Shown: positions 31,740 to 43,339, counted from the stretch's first letter. The stretch: DNA of 64,000 nt from Meghimatium bilineatum (GCA_034231615.1 CM067298.1:32122127-32186126), one strand, 5' to 3'. Notes: generated by a model from the letters alone, not told the origin. Made by a program: numbers and translations.

Positions 31740-32310
31740 GTTCAACGTTGTTCACAAATTTACACAGTGATAACATTGTTTTTATAACTTTTGTTCACAA
31801 ATTGAAACATTTATAACATGTTATCATTCACTGCGCTTCACAAATTGACAAATTAATAGCAATGCATCTTTTACTGATGTTCGCAAATTGACACATTCGT
31901 GACGTTTTAGAATAAAGCGCTATTCACAAATTAATATATTTATGACAGTTAAACATTAAAGTTGGTTCACAAATTAATACATTTATGTTAGTTTATTTTT
32001 ACAGTTTGTTCGCAAATTAATACATTTATTTTAGTTTATTTTTACAGTTCGCAAATTAATACATTTATGTTAGTTTATTTTTACATATGGTTCGCAAATT
32101 AATACATTTATATTGATTAATCATTAATGTTGGTTCACAAATTAATACATGTATCTCAGTTTATCATTAATATTGGTGTACAAATTAATACATTTATGTC
32201 AATGTATCACTACAGTTGGTTCACAGTTGATTCACAAATTAATACATTTATGTCAGTTTATATTTACAGTTAATTCACAAATTAATACATTTATGTCAGT
32301 TTGGATATAG
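31740..32310. repeat. Minisatellite, about 38-bp unit, decaying to the left
   Basis: Unit ttcacaaattaatacattta followed by tgtcagtttatttttacag. From 31960 rightwards units are regular; from 31740 to 31950 only the words cacaaattgacac or gcaaattgac recur. About 15 units in all, with length changes at the ggttcaca junction. Confidence 0.88.
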
Positions 32311-32314
32311 CTGT

Positions 32315-33060
32315 AATGACAGAGTGTAAGACGTGCTTCAAAGCGGTGCCATGTGTGAAGTCTGTTAAAGAAATAGAAGTTGATGGAGGACAGGATGCAC
32401 TCTGAATTTGCTAAAGATGCTCACTCGGTCCTTGTTATGAATGCCATTATGTGGTCCTTTTTATGCAGGATAAAATTAACAGGAAACGTGTCCAAGCATT
32501 TAAATGTCAATGAAACTCGTAAAGATTAGAGAATCGATGTTTCTGATGAGAGAAGAAATGGAGATCAAGTGCATGAAAGAAGTATAAATGAGTGCAAGTG
32601 AAGGACATGTCGACGACTGCATGAGGGGAAAAATAACAAACCTAAGAAAGAGAAACAAATCTAGTTATCTGAAGTAAAAAATGAGAGCATGCAAATCACA
32701 AAGTAAAAATTAGAGTAGAGAATTGAAGAAAATTGTGAAATAATGAATAATTTCTTACTTTAAAAAAAAAAAAGCCAGTTAATACGTCTTCTGTGATGAT
32801 GCTTAAGTGTGTTATTCTTATAGTCCGTACCGTGTGGATGCTAGCTATCATGTTCATGGCAAGATACAGCATGGCAAGCGTTTTCACAGTTGCCAAATAA
32901 GTCCTAAAGAGATTCGTTAAAGACCTCAATGAATGTCTTCGGTATAAACAATGATTAATTTAATATATTATCTGCTCATCGGATGCAATGATGACAACAG
33001 TTTCAGAATCGTGTTGTTGCATCTCTGGTGTGTTAAAAGGTGACTGTAAAATCCAATTCT
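32315..33060. other. No recognised gene
   Basis: A tiny frame starting ATG at 32316 (MTECKTCFKAV, 28 codons) follows the array but has no known relative. A poly-A run at 32762-32774. Nothing else. Confidence 0.45.
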
Positions 33061-33067
33061 GGTATAG

Positions 33068-33330
33068 AATCCCCTCCCACATTTGGAACACGGACAATCT
33101 TTCGACACTCAACTATTGAATAGTAAGCTGTGCACTTATGGAAAACAGTGTGCTATGACGCTAGCTCAAAACTCTTATTACCTTGAGATTTACATGAGAT
33201 ATAGTTCAAAATTCAGGACCGTGGCCACTACGTTTGAGCATGTGAGAATTGGACACTCCAATAGTCAACGACTCTGGGCACCAATATTTCATATTAAGAA
33301 CGTAATGACAACTTAGTCGGAATAAAATCT
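33068..33330. repeat. Weak dispersed repeat related to 24640-24740
   Basis: Shares the words ttatggaaaacagtgt and gctcaaaactc with the plus-strand segment at 24670-24720. Diverged; a 77-codon frame through it is not recognised. Confidence 0.35.
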
Positions 33331-33449
33331 GTGTCTCTGTTTCTGCTAGTTTCACTAACTGTCTGACATTAATATTCATATAATTTGGAGTAAATATAAC
33401 ACAAATGCTTTAAGATAGCAAAAACTACTTCATGATTAAATATATTTCT

Positions 33450-34315
33450 TTGAACCTCGGTCATTTCTACAATATAATCTTACGAACATCATCATCCACG
33501 CCACATTGGGCTAATATATATCAAGTAACATGTTCTTTTCAGAACGTTGTCTTCGTCGTGGATACTCTGAACGCCTCTCTAGTTAGTTAGTTAGTTAGTC
33601 GTTGGATCATCGTCATTGCACTCCGGACAAGTCCATAGGTGCTCAGATCTTTCCTTGAGTGTATTCGCCATTACACGTTGACTGACAGTCTCAGTACGTC
33701 GTTGATTGACCATCATTCTTTTTCGCCCACGAAAACTCTCCTTTCTAGCGACACCACATTTCAAACCAAGTTGCTTTATTCTAATCATGGAAAAAGAGTC
33801 ATCGTCACTTGTACAGTCATTTGTTTGTGCGTTTTCCCGTAGGGCATTCAAAATGTCTGCCCGATCCATCGCTCCACCAACAGCCGTAGTAGAAGCGTGA
33901 GCGGCCAACCTATCTGCTCTCTCATTACCCCGGACTCCCGCGTGTCCCGGCACAAAAATAAAAGTCACTGTACGCACACAGGAAATATTTACTACATCCA
34001 GCCACTGTTCTCGGACGTACCCCGCCTGAACTTTCACAATCATGTTCATGGAGTCACTGAGTATACAGGCATGCTCGCAGAGAGTCTGTGAGCAGACCCA
34101 TAGCAAAGTTTTGATCACCGCCAGAATCTCTGTCCCGGGCAAGCTTGCCTGTATTGACCAGAGACATGTTCATATTCAGCCCTCCAGAATCAGCCTTTCG
34201 ATGACCTCATCTCTCTTTAGGTGTTAAAACACTAACTTCCTTCTTATGATTGTATTTAGAAGCCACACTTCATTTAGTTTCAGTAATTCCCTAATTATTG
34301 GACTAATACCGTTCA
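33450..34315 (-). pseudogene. RTE-like LINE 3' end (lineage a), interrupted by an RNase H element
   Basis: Minus-strand LINE sequence runs from about 34315 (aagtgtggcttctaaataca; related to the segments at 30590 and 55640) to the attgaccagagacatg block at 34155-34170, is then interrupted, and resumes at 33578 with agaggcgttcagagtatcca and the terminal acaacgttctgaaaagaaca, ending TTFxKxYVT-like. Parallel to 29585-30600, including the sites next to the insertion. Its 3' flank at 33490-33500 includes gatgatgatg, a trace of the usual trinucleotide tail. Confidence 0.75.
33591..34142 (-). CDS. RNase H domain ORF of a second LINE type (no ATG, open)
   Basis: 183 codons open; the first codon is TTG at 34140-34142, so it is the truncated C-terminal part of a longer protein. 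RNase H landmarks in order: GTEILAVIK (Glu5), CILSDSMNMIVK (Asp30), FIFVPGHAGVRGNERADRLA (His67, Asp77). Then a linker with MDRADILNALRE, ARKESFRGRKRMMVNQ, and a C-terminal HLWTCPECNDDDP, a CxxC motif that closes this protein type in many invertebrate genomes. The stop lies in a (TTAG)n tail (33581-33596), the 3' end of the element. It differs in sequence and tail from the lineage b elements. It sits inside a lineage a LINE in the same orientation; a target duplication is not evident. Confidence 0.8.
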   Translation of the reverse strand: MPGTEILAVIKTLLWVCSQTLCEHACILSDSMNMIVKVQAGYVREQWLDVVNISCVRTVTFIFVPGHAGVRGNERADRLAAHASTTAVGGAMDRADILNALRENAQTNDCTSDDDSFSMIRIKQLGLKCGVARKESFRGRKRMMVNQRRTETVSQRVMANTLKERSEHLWTCPECNDDDPTTN

Positions 34316-34519
34316 GAATTCGGAAGATAAAAATCACGCTTAACTTTGGATAAGGTTTAAAAATTACGCACTTCTAAAGCTCATCTAGTAAATATTAGAT
34401 GATTCGAAAAACTGTTTAGTCTTTATGTTTATGAGTACTCTGAATGTAATCTAACTACGGACAGCTTAAATGTTGTCTTTGCGAAATATGAATTTAGTAA
34501 GAAAGGGAGCTTACACCGC

Positions 34520-34740
34520 ATAGAGAATTAACTTTATTGTACTCTGGTTTCCCTATATGTACTCCGCCCTTCTAAACGAGGAGGCGCTGCCGCATGCTAA
34601 GAGTCCCACTAATGCACGGAATTGCAGCTCACACAAAGACAATAGAAAACAAAACGTCACCATGCGAGATCTAACCCATGACATCTTGAGCACACACACA
34701 AATGGTTTAACCAATATTCAGTGAAAGTCTCCTACTAACT
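34520..34740 (-). mobile_element. SINE-like repeat (type C), copy 3
   Basis: Left block taactttattgtactctggt with tatatgtactccgcccttc, right block with minus-strand catgggttagatctcgcatg, a B-box-like motif, and a minus-strand aatattggttaaaccatttg (A-box-like). Same orientation as copies 1 and 2. Confidence 0.5.
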
Positions 34741-34762
34741 AATATGTCAGTGTGCGAATAAT

Positions 34763-34805
34763 GTGCGCGCGCGCGTGTGTGTGTAAATATGTGCATGTGT
34801 GTGCA
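34763..34805. repeat. (GC)n(GT)n microsatellite
   Basis: Alternating purine-pyrimidine tract (gcgcgcgcgtgtgtgtgt) that could adopt Z-DNA; a comparable one lies at 46219-46256. From 34806 to 35330 I see nothing further except overlapping short frames. Confidence 0.9.
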
Positions 34806-35334
34806 TGTATATGATGCAAACAAGGATTCCACGTTTTCAATATGAGAAAATGAACAATATACTAACCTCAGCAGCAGAACAGATCCTATTAATTATATAA
34901 GACCTCGGGCGAACATGTTTGATTTTAATGACAAAAACTAATTGGAAAAACAGTTCGGACTGGAACAATACATGATAGTGTGCCGCTTGAGGGTTAAGGA
35001 TTGATATTTAGACGTAAGCTCACTTAACAACAACAAATGCTTGTTGTTACGAGACTCTCTGATGTGGACTTACACGCACTCAAGCTCTCATGGGACACAC
35101 ATGCACGACGTAACACCAATGACGAGCACATTATGTGAAATGTGTATTGTTTCATGGTATATATTTTACCTGGATTCTCACTTGAAATATGGTGATGACG
35201 TTCCTCCTTCACAAGCAAAGATGAAAATGAAATGAAAAACAATAAACATATGAAACTAAAAATAATGAAACAACAAAACATATTATACATTAATTCTCAC
35301 TTAAATTATATTAATAGTCTTGTGCAATACTTGA

Positions 35335-36060
35335 CATGAATTAAGCATGTATTAATAATATCTATAGAGCTCATGATGGGGTGACTTAAGCATGTATTAA
35401 TCATCTGTATAGAACTCATGATGGGGTGACAAAACATGTATCAATTATCTGTATAGAACTCATGATGGGGTGACTTAATCATATATCAATAATCTGTATA
35501 GAAGTCATGATGGGATGACTTAAACATGTATCAATCATCTGTATAGAAGTCATGATGGGGTGACTTAATCATGTATCAATCATCTGTACAGAACTCATGA
35601 TGGGATGACTTAAGCATGTATCAATCATCTGTATATAACTCATGATTGGATTACTTAAGCATGTATCAATCATCTGTATAGAAGTCATGATGGGGTGACT
35701 TAAGCATGTATCAATCATCTGTATAGAACGCATGATGGGATGACTTAAGCATGTATCAATCATCTGTATAGAACTCATGATGGGGTGACTTAAGCATGTA
35801 TCAATCATCTGTATAGAACGCATGATGGGATGACTTAAGCATGTATCAATCATCCGTATAGAACTCATTATGGGGTGACTTAAGCATGTATCAATCATCT
35901 GTACAGAACTCATGATGGGGTGACTTAAGCATGTATCAATCATCTGTACAGAACTCATGATGGGGTGACTTAAGCATGTATCAATCATCTGTACAGAACT
36001 CATGATGGGATGACTTAATCATGTTTCTTTCATACGTATAGAATTCATGATGGGGTGACG
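35335..36060. repeat. 45-bp minisatellite
   Basis: About 16 units of catgatggggtgacttaagc followed by atgtatcaatcatctgtatagaact. Because 45 is a multiple of three, the minus strand carries a 144-codon frame of 15-residue repeats (SSVQMIDTCLSHPIM). The right end decays after 36010. Confidence 0.95.
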
Positions 36061-36244
36061 CACGTGATGTATTGAGACATCACTGTTACAAGAGAACTCG
36101 AATTAATGAGCTGACTACATCGATTCTCTTCTTCTGCCGTAGGTTTATGGACTTCACATACGGCTCTGATCTGCTCTATATTCTAGCGTTGATTCTGTCT
36201 GACATATTCAGAAGTCATTTATAGCAAATGTATGTCATCTTCTT

Positions 36245-36326
36245 TAATTATACACTAACATCATTATCATCATCATGCAGTGCCGCTTCTCAACGAAGTT
36301 TAGCTGCAACAGAATTCCAACTTTTT
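36245..36326 (-). pseudogene. LINE extreme 3' end fragment
   Basis: The reverse complement tggaattctgttgcagctaa then acttcgttgagaagcggcac and tgatgatgataatgatg matches 39180-39240 (attctggaggtatgttgcag, ccttcgttgcggagacggta, gatgatgatgatg). It is a second, inverted copy of the end of the neighbouring plus-strand LINE. Confidence 0.75.
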
Positions 36327-36353
36327 ATCATGATAATTAACTGTTATCATGAT
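36327..36353. other. Perfect hairpin, 10-bp arms
   Basis: atcatgataa (36327-36336) and ttatcatgat (36344-36353) are exact inverted copies separated by ttaactg. It lies between the LINE 3' fragment and the plus-strand LINE start. Confidence 0.8.
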
Positions 36354-36479
36354 TGTGCCCTCTGACGGACTTATTTCTTGTCCATCTCTTTATGTTTCCC
36401 ACCAACTTGTATATTTGCCTAACTCTTACTCGCCTGCACGTAACTATACTTCAAGTATTATCTTCAACAACGTGTCATG

Positions 36480-39245
36480 TCATTTAATATGTCCAAAACA
36501 ACATATTAGAATAGGCACATGGAATGTTAGAACACTACACCAGTCAGGGAAGCTAGAAAACTTAATATTAGAGGCAGCAGCATTAAATTTATATATTCTA
36601 TGAGTAGCAGGGACGAGATGGAAAGATGCTGAGTACACAAGAAAGGAAAATTATAGCTTTATACATTCAGGAGGAGATTACCCTAAACGGAGGGTAGGAA
36701 TACTGATCAAGAAAGAAATAGAAAAATGCATCAGCAGGTACTGGACAAATAACGACAGAATGATAATGCTAAAGTTCAAAGCAAAACCTTTTGATCTGAC
36801 CATTGTACACATATGCACACCAACTACAGACTACACTGAAGAAGAAATGGAAGACTCAAGAACATTATAGGACAATTTGGACTAGAGGCAAGAAGTGATA
36901 GAGAAGAAAGACATACAGTTCTGTGAAGAGAACAACATGACCATATGTAATACATTCTTTGAACATGAAAATAGAAGATTATATGCATGAAAGTTTCCTG
37001 CAGACAGAAAGAGGAACCAAATAGACTATATTATGATCAACAACAGATTTAGAGTGTCAAGAACACTAAACATATCCAGGAGTTGATATCAACTCTGACC
37101 ATAATCTAGTATGTGTGCTGCGATAAAATACATGTTAAAATTAAAGAGATAGAGCATAAGAGAAATTAAGATCCACAGATCAGCAGTAAGTCAGCAGTAA
37201 AACAACCAGACATACAACAAAAATACGTTGTAGATGTAAGGAATATATGTGGATATTTAATGAGAAAAAACATAGAACAATACAGAAAGGAAAACCCAGA
37301 AAAGAAAATAGACAATAAATTGGACAGTCTAAGAAAATGTATTAAAACATCAAATGAAAATTTACCAATAAGAAAAGCAAAGAACAAATAAACATGGATG
37401 ACAGATGAAATATTAGAGAAAAAATCAGAAAGAAAGAAAGCTAAGAAAGTCCCAAAATATTTAGTTATAGACATTAGGAAACGCATCAGGGAACAACACA
37501 AATAATAACCTTGGCTAGAAACAAAATGCAGTGAAATAGAGATGTCAGTACAACAGAAGACACAAGCAGATATGGCAGATCGCAAATAATAACAATCCTT
37601 TAAATGGGGGTGGCTGCTTTAAAGGGAAAAATAAAGGGAAAAATTATATTTTATAAAATAGAAGTACTTCCAAGATGGATAGATTATGTAACATAACTGT
37701 TTGATGACCAACGTAACAAATAACCTACAATACACACCAGCAATGGTTCCAGCAATACTGAAAGAAGAAGTAGTAAACGCAACAATAAAAAATCAATAAA
37801 ATGTGGAAAGGCTGCAGGCTCCGACAACATAACAGCAGACATAATAAAAACTCTAAATGAATTTGTTGCGTAAACTATCTGAAACTTTGCAATAATATAT
37901 GAAATAGGCCACATACCTAAAGAGCTGACATCATTGATATATGTACCACTACCTAAGAAGCCTAGCGCTGTGGACTGTACATAATATAGTACAATAAGTT
38001 TAATCAGTCATATAACTAAAATACAAGATAATACATGAAAGATTTTTTTTTAAATAGACACTGAGCTCGGTGGAGAGAAAATCGGTTTTAGGAAAAATAA
38101 AGGAACCAGAGAAGCTATAATTAGTATCCGACTGTTGATACATATACATATAAAAGTCAAAATATATATATATATATATATTTGCTTCATAGACCACAGC
38201 ACGGCTTTTGACAGAGTCCAACATGAAAAATTAATCAAATATCTCCAAGAAACAGGCATCGATGGAAAAGACATCAGACTGATTAGAAATATATATTGGG
38301 AACAGAATGTATCAATAAGTTGTGAAAACAGCTACTCGCTATACATAGAAATAAGAAGATAATGATGTATTTTATCACTCAGCCTATTACATATCTACAC
38401 AGAGAATATCTTTAAACACATAGAATGAATGCCAGGACTCAAGATCAGTCGGAAAATAATAAGCAACCTGAGATATGCAGATGTCACTGTTATTTTAGCA
38501 GAAAGTGAGCATGAACTATAAAGACTAATAGACCAAGTTGATAAATAAAGTAAAAAATATGGACTGGATATAAATATAACAAAAACCATGAGTATCTGTA
38601 AAGTCACAGAAAAGCAGCTGCTAAACATCAACACACATGGAGAGAAACTACAACAAGTAGAACATTATAAATATATAACGTCACAAATGACGGCAGATGT
38701 GAAATAAGTTAAAAGGAGAATAGGAATGTCTAAAAGTAATTGAAATGACATGAGGAAAATATTAACATCTAAACAAATTACATACAAGTTAAACATGAGA
38801 ATTATAAAAGGATACATCTATTAATATATGGCTCAGAAAAATGGACAGTAAACAGACAATTATAAGATATAATGGATGTATTTGAGGTGTGGGTATATAG
38901 AAGAATAGGGAGAATATCATGGAAATAGAAGAAAACAAACAAAGTGTTTTTTAATAACATGTGATATAAAGAAATAATTATTAAGGGAAATAAAGATCAG
39001 GCAAATACAATATTTCGAATACATTAAAAGACGTGACACCTTATTGAAGACCTTACTTGAGGGTAATGTAAATGGGAGGCGAGCAAGAGACAGGCAGAGA
39101 TACAAGTGAGAGAGTAACATCACAAGATGGACAGGTTACAGTCTAGCAAAGTGCACCACCAAAACAAGAGACAAGGGATTCTGGAGGTATGTTGCAGGCA
39201 ACCTTCGTTGCGGAGACGGTACTTGATGATGATGATGATGACGAT
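36480..39245 (+). pseudogene. Near full-length RTE-like LINE (lineage a), inactivated
   Basis: Endonuclease: RIGTWNVRTLHQSGKLENL at 36510-36570, RWKDAEYTRKENYSFIHSG, RRVGILIKKEIEKC, then FCEENNMTICNTFFEHENRR and RNQIDYIMINNRFRVS. The middle block expected to hold the GDFN catalytic motif is deleted near 36860-36910. Reverse transcriptase: ELGGEKIGFRKNKGTREAI (38060-38120), a (TA)n expansion at 38160-38181, IDHSTAFDRVQHEKLIKYL (38190-38250), GKDIRLIRNIYWEQN, LRYADVTVILAESE (box region; the DD has become DV). C-terminus: RWTGYSLAKCTTKTRDKG, WRYVAGNLRCGDGT, stop, and a (GAT)n tail 39225-39245. Many stops. It provides the reference for fragments at 4969-5303, 6372-6795 and 36245-36326. Confidence 0.9.
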
Positions 39246-39412
39246 GAAGAACCTTCTCCTTGAATTACTCTGAAACTGGCAGTCCTGGCGTCAAATAGCA
39301 TATATGGTCGTCTGAACTAAGACTCAAATTCTGTTATTTCTACTCACTTCGCTGCATAGTTATATTTGGATCAGTGGCACGATCCAATTGTTGTCAACTG
39401 TAGTTTAGGAAC

Positions 39413-39800
39413 CACACACAGTATTTTAAGTATATGGTCTACGTGTGTCTTTTACAAACAGTGTTTTAAGTATATCGTCTACGTGTGTCTTTTACAAACA
39501 GTGTTTTAAGTATATGGTCTACGTGTGTCTTTTACAAACAGTGTTTTAAGTATATGGTCTACGTGTGTCTTTTACAAACAGTGGTTTAAGTATATGGTCT
39601 ACGTGTGTCTTTTACAAACAGTGTTTTAAGTATATGGTCTACGTGTCTCTTTTACAAACAGTGGTTTAAGTTTATCGTCTACGTGTGTCGCTTACAAACA
39701 GTGGATTAAGTTTATCGTCTACGTGTCTAGTACATACAGTTTCACGTACAAGGTCTACGTATATCTTGTACATAAAATCGTACACGTACATGGTCTACTA
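39413..39800. repeat. 40-bp minisatellite
   Basis: Unit agtgttttaagtatatggtc followed by tacgtgtgtcttttacaaac; about seven regular units, then diverged ones to about 39815. Confidence 0.95.
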
Positions 39801-39999
39801 GTGTCTAGTACATTAAAAAAATTACGTTACTGGATATTCTGGCTCTGTGCCCACAGTATCGTTTATATCTAATAAGTAATCATTCATAAACAGAGGGAAA
39901 TAATTACAGAAACGTCCTACGATAACAGTGTTCTTTGACATTCAGTTGTAGTGGCATCTGCTGCCGTGTCGTTTAGTCGGACATTAGATAGATGGGCAA

Positions 40000-40500
40000 A
40001 TATGTGAGCTAGGGGCAAAGGGAGAGTGCACATATGTGTGAACTAGGGGCAAATTCATAGTGTACATATGTGTGAGTTACGGACAAACGGAAAGTATACA
40101 CATGTATCATTGGGAGAGAGATAGAGTATATGTATATTTAAAGGAGATGAGTATTGATACACGTGTGAGTAAAGTGGAAGTATGTATGTTTATAAACGTG
40201 AGAGAAAAGGCATGTATGTTTAAGAGAAATGGATGGTTTGTATGCGAGAAAGAATGAGAGTATATCTGTGAAAGTGAGAGAAAAAACTGTTTGCAGATGT
40301 ACGAGATAAGTATCTATGTCTGTGAACGAAAGAACGATAGTTAGGAATAAATAGCGGTATATGTATATGTTTGAGAAATTAGTAATATTTATGTGTGTAT
40401 AGGAGAGAGTATATGCATGGTAAAATACAAAACATTGAGAGTGTGAGAAAGTCGCAGAGAGGAGAATGTATGTGTGAGTAATGGTGAGATTTAAACAAGA
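40000..40500. repeat. Irregular GAGA/TATGTGT-rich tract
   Basis: Purine-rich words (gagagaaa, gtatgtatgtt, tgtgtgag) recur without a fixed period. A 123-codon minus-strand frame (40138-40509) follows from the bias and is not a gene. Confidence 0.6.
40416..40472 (+). repeat. 57-bp duplicated segment, copy 1
   Basis: catggtaaaatacaaaacat through ggagaatgtatg, repeated at 42115-42171 with two mismatches, same orientation. Confidence 0.88.
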
Positions 40501-40569
40501 GAATAACAATTCTGCGGGTTCTACGTAGATAATGTATTGTTGACATAATGTTATAGAAGTAATAATCAG

Positions 40570-41355
40570 TATTTCAAATGTTGCCTCATCTAGGTCGAAG
40601 CAAACTAAAATATCTATTTCACATGTTGCCTCACTCTAGATCTATGGACACTACAATATGTACTTCAAATGCTGCCACACACTAGGTCCACGGTCACTAC
40701 AATCTGTACTTCACATGTTGCCTCACTCTCTACGGACACTACAATCTGTACTTCAAATGATGCCTCACTCTAGGTCTACGAGCACTGCAATCTGTACTTC
40801 AAATGTTGCCTCACTCTAGGTCTACGAGAACTGCAATCTGTACTTCAAATGTTGCCTCACTCTATGTCTACGAGCACTGCAATCTGTACTTCAAATGTTG
40901 CCACACACTAGGTTCACGGACACTACAATCTGTACTTCACATGTTGCCTTACTCTATGTCTACGGACACTACAATCTGTACTTCAAATGCTGCCACACAC
41001 TAGGTCCACGGTCACTACAATCTGTACTTCAAATGCTGCCACACACTAGGTCCACAGTCACTACAATCTGTACTTCAAATGCTGCCTCACTCTAGGTCTA
41101 CGAGCACTGAAATCTGTACTTCAAATGTTGCCTCACTCTAGGTCTACGAGCACTGCAATCTGTACTTCAAATGTTACCTCACTCTAGGTCTACGAGCACT
41201 GCAATCTGTACTTCAAATGTTGCCACACACTAGGTCCATGGTCACTACAATCTGTACTTCAAATGTTGCCTCACTCTAGGTCTACGAGCACTGCAATCTG
41301 TACTTCAAATGTTGCCTCACTCTAGGTCTACGAGCACTGCAATCTGTACTTCAAA
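40570..41355. repeat. 46-bp minisatellite with two unit types
   Basis: About 17 units of aatctgtacttcaaatgttg followed by either cctcactctaggtctacgagcactgc or ccacacactaggtccacggtcactac. The types occur in mixed blocks. 66-codon frames inside are repeat artefacts. Confidence 0.95.
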
Positions 41356-41359
41356 TTGT

Positions 41360-41905
41360 ATTTATTTACTTTACAAGTACTGCTAATTTAGAAGGTTGTA
41401 CATAACTATGGATATATCGAAGCCCGTAAATTCGAGGGGTGGAGGAGTATTGGGGGGGGGGGGGTTCCACAATCTCCGTTTGGAAATCAGGACATGACAT
41501 TTAGTTCTAGAAATTTAGCCAAAATGCGAATAGAACCCTCCCACCAAGTGTAACGATTTTTAAAAAAAGCTCACGAAAAATCTAATGATAGTGGTGGAAT
41601 CTCTAACAAATATGGCAATTGATCATACTTTTAAAGGTAAATTCCCCTCCTCCACTTTACTGAAGACATATATACGGCCTTGGATGCATCCATTATATTA
41701 AATTAGTAATAAATTAGTATTAAAATTATAGATGATGAAGGATTTTGATAAATCGAATGGATACAATTTTATTTCCATTGTGTTATACTATCTCAATCAT
41801 TAGCAATATGTAACCAATATATTTTCCAACAACAAACCATTGTCATCTTTTGTTCAAATAAAGATGTCAAACTTATGAACATCTTTATATATACAAAATA
41901 GTATA
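41360..41905. other. No recognised gene; contains a poly-G tract
   Basis: Poly-G at 41451-41464. Otherwise AT-rich without structure I recognise. Confidence 0.5.
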
Positions 41906-41911
41906 AGGTTT

Positions 41912-42110
41912 ATGGCAGAACAAGATATTTATAGTACGATCCACATCAGAACAAGATATTTATAGTACGATCCACATCAGAAGACGATATTTATAGTGTG
42001 GTGCACGGCATAACAAGAAATTTATAGGAGTTCTTTGGCTAAACACGATATTTAAAGAGGGTGTCACGACAGAGCAAGATATTTATAGATCTGCGGCAGA
42101 ACATTATATA
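41912..42110. repeat. Diverged minisatellite, about 31-bp unit
   Basis: Two near-identical units (aacaagatatttatagtacg followed by atccacatcag) and then four diverged ones retaining agatatttata. Confidence 0.8.
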
Positions 42111-42114
42111 TATA

Positions 42115-42171
42115 CATGGTAAAATACAAAACATTGAGAGTGTGAGAAAGACGCCGAGAGGAGAATGTATG
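42115..42171 (+). repeat. 57-bp duplicated segment, copy 2
   Basis: Partner of 40416-40472. It is flanked on both sides by short ta runs (tatatatata on the left, taatatatatata on the right). Confidence 0.88.
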
Positions 42172-42569
42172 GTAAAATACGTAATATATATATATAGGGG
42201 GTTATCGGAAATAAAAATGTTGATTGTGATGTAAGCCTTACTGCATACTTAAAACAATCTTAAGGTGTTACATGAAGACTTTTGTTTAGGTTTGTATTTT
42301 CAAATTATATTCACAAAGTAATAAATTATGTTTGTGGGATCCTCAAAACATATATAGGGCCGAGCTACGGTGCAACTTAGAGGGAACGTTGGTGTCGAAC
42401 GATTACCCTAAGTTATGTTTTTGTTCCTTACTCTGCAACATCTAATTTCGTTTTCTCTTGTATGTATATCGGATAAATATATACGCATCAAATACATCCA
42501 TATATATTTGTGAGTACGATGTAACAATATCGCTTATTGTCTTCGTAAGAATCTATTGAATTACCAATA

Positions 42570-42677
42570 TATCAGTAGAATTATGTAGTTCTATCAATTT
42601 ATGAATACATCAGTAGAATTATGTAGTTCTATCAAATTATGAATACATCAGTAGAATTATGTAGTTCTATCAAATTA
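42570..42677. repeat. 38-bp minisatellite, three units
   Basis: Unit gtagaattatgtagttctat followed by caaattatgaatacatca. The regions 42180-42560 and 42680-43335 hold no feature I recognise. Confidence 0.9.
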
Positions 42678-43339
42678 TCCCATCACAGCCGGTAATACTG
42701 TAATAGCTGCTAATGGTGGTTGCAATGATCCTGTTGGGTGTTAACTGACTCCAATTTGAGAACAATAACCCACAGATATTATTGTAATCATCCTAGCTGT
42801 GGCGTCAGAGACACCTTCAAATATGTGGCTTCTTTGATCATAAGATAAATAGCCTCGAAACATGCCAATTACAGATTTTTACAACCAGAAACTCTCGGCA
42901 TCTTTAAGCTCACAGTAATAATACTTGCTCTAGACTTGTAACTTATGCCAAATCGATAATGTTCACACTCGTGATGAAGCTACTCAGTTCAAGTTAATGC
43001 GGCATGTAAGGTGTATCACATACACACATTTCGAAACCAAGTATATACTAAAACGATTTATTGAGATTTCAGAACAAAACAAGACAATTTCACAACTTGG
43101 AATAGCTTTCTCTTTGTCGCGGAATTTCGTAAGATGTTTAGTCAAAAATGTAGAAATGTATTCTGTTCTAGAATCAACATATGATATCACGTGAGGTCAA
43201 TGAGAGCCTTTAAAACACGCATGTCGTTGTGCGTTCCTCACACATAATTCCGTTCTTAAAAATATCGTCTTTACTTGAAAGCTACATCTAATATTCCCGC
43301 ATGCGATCTTACCAATCGCCTATCAGACAAACCAATATG

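Noticed and set aside
32316-32402. Small Cys-containing peptide (MTECKTCFKAV...)
   Set aside because: Only 28 codons and no context.
29585-34315. Two ordinary tandem LINE insertions
   Set aside because: Sequence continuity across the RNase H segments, together with the exact 12-bp duplication, shows nested insertion rather than side-by-side elements.
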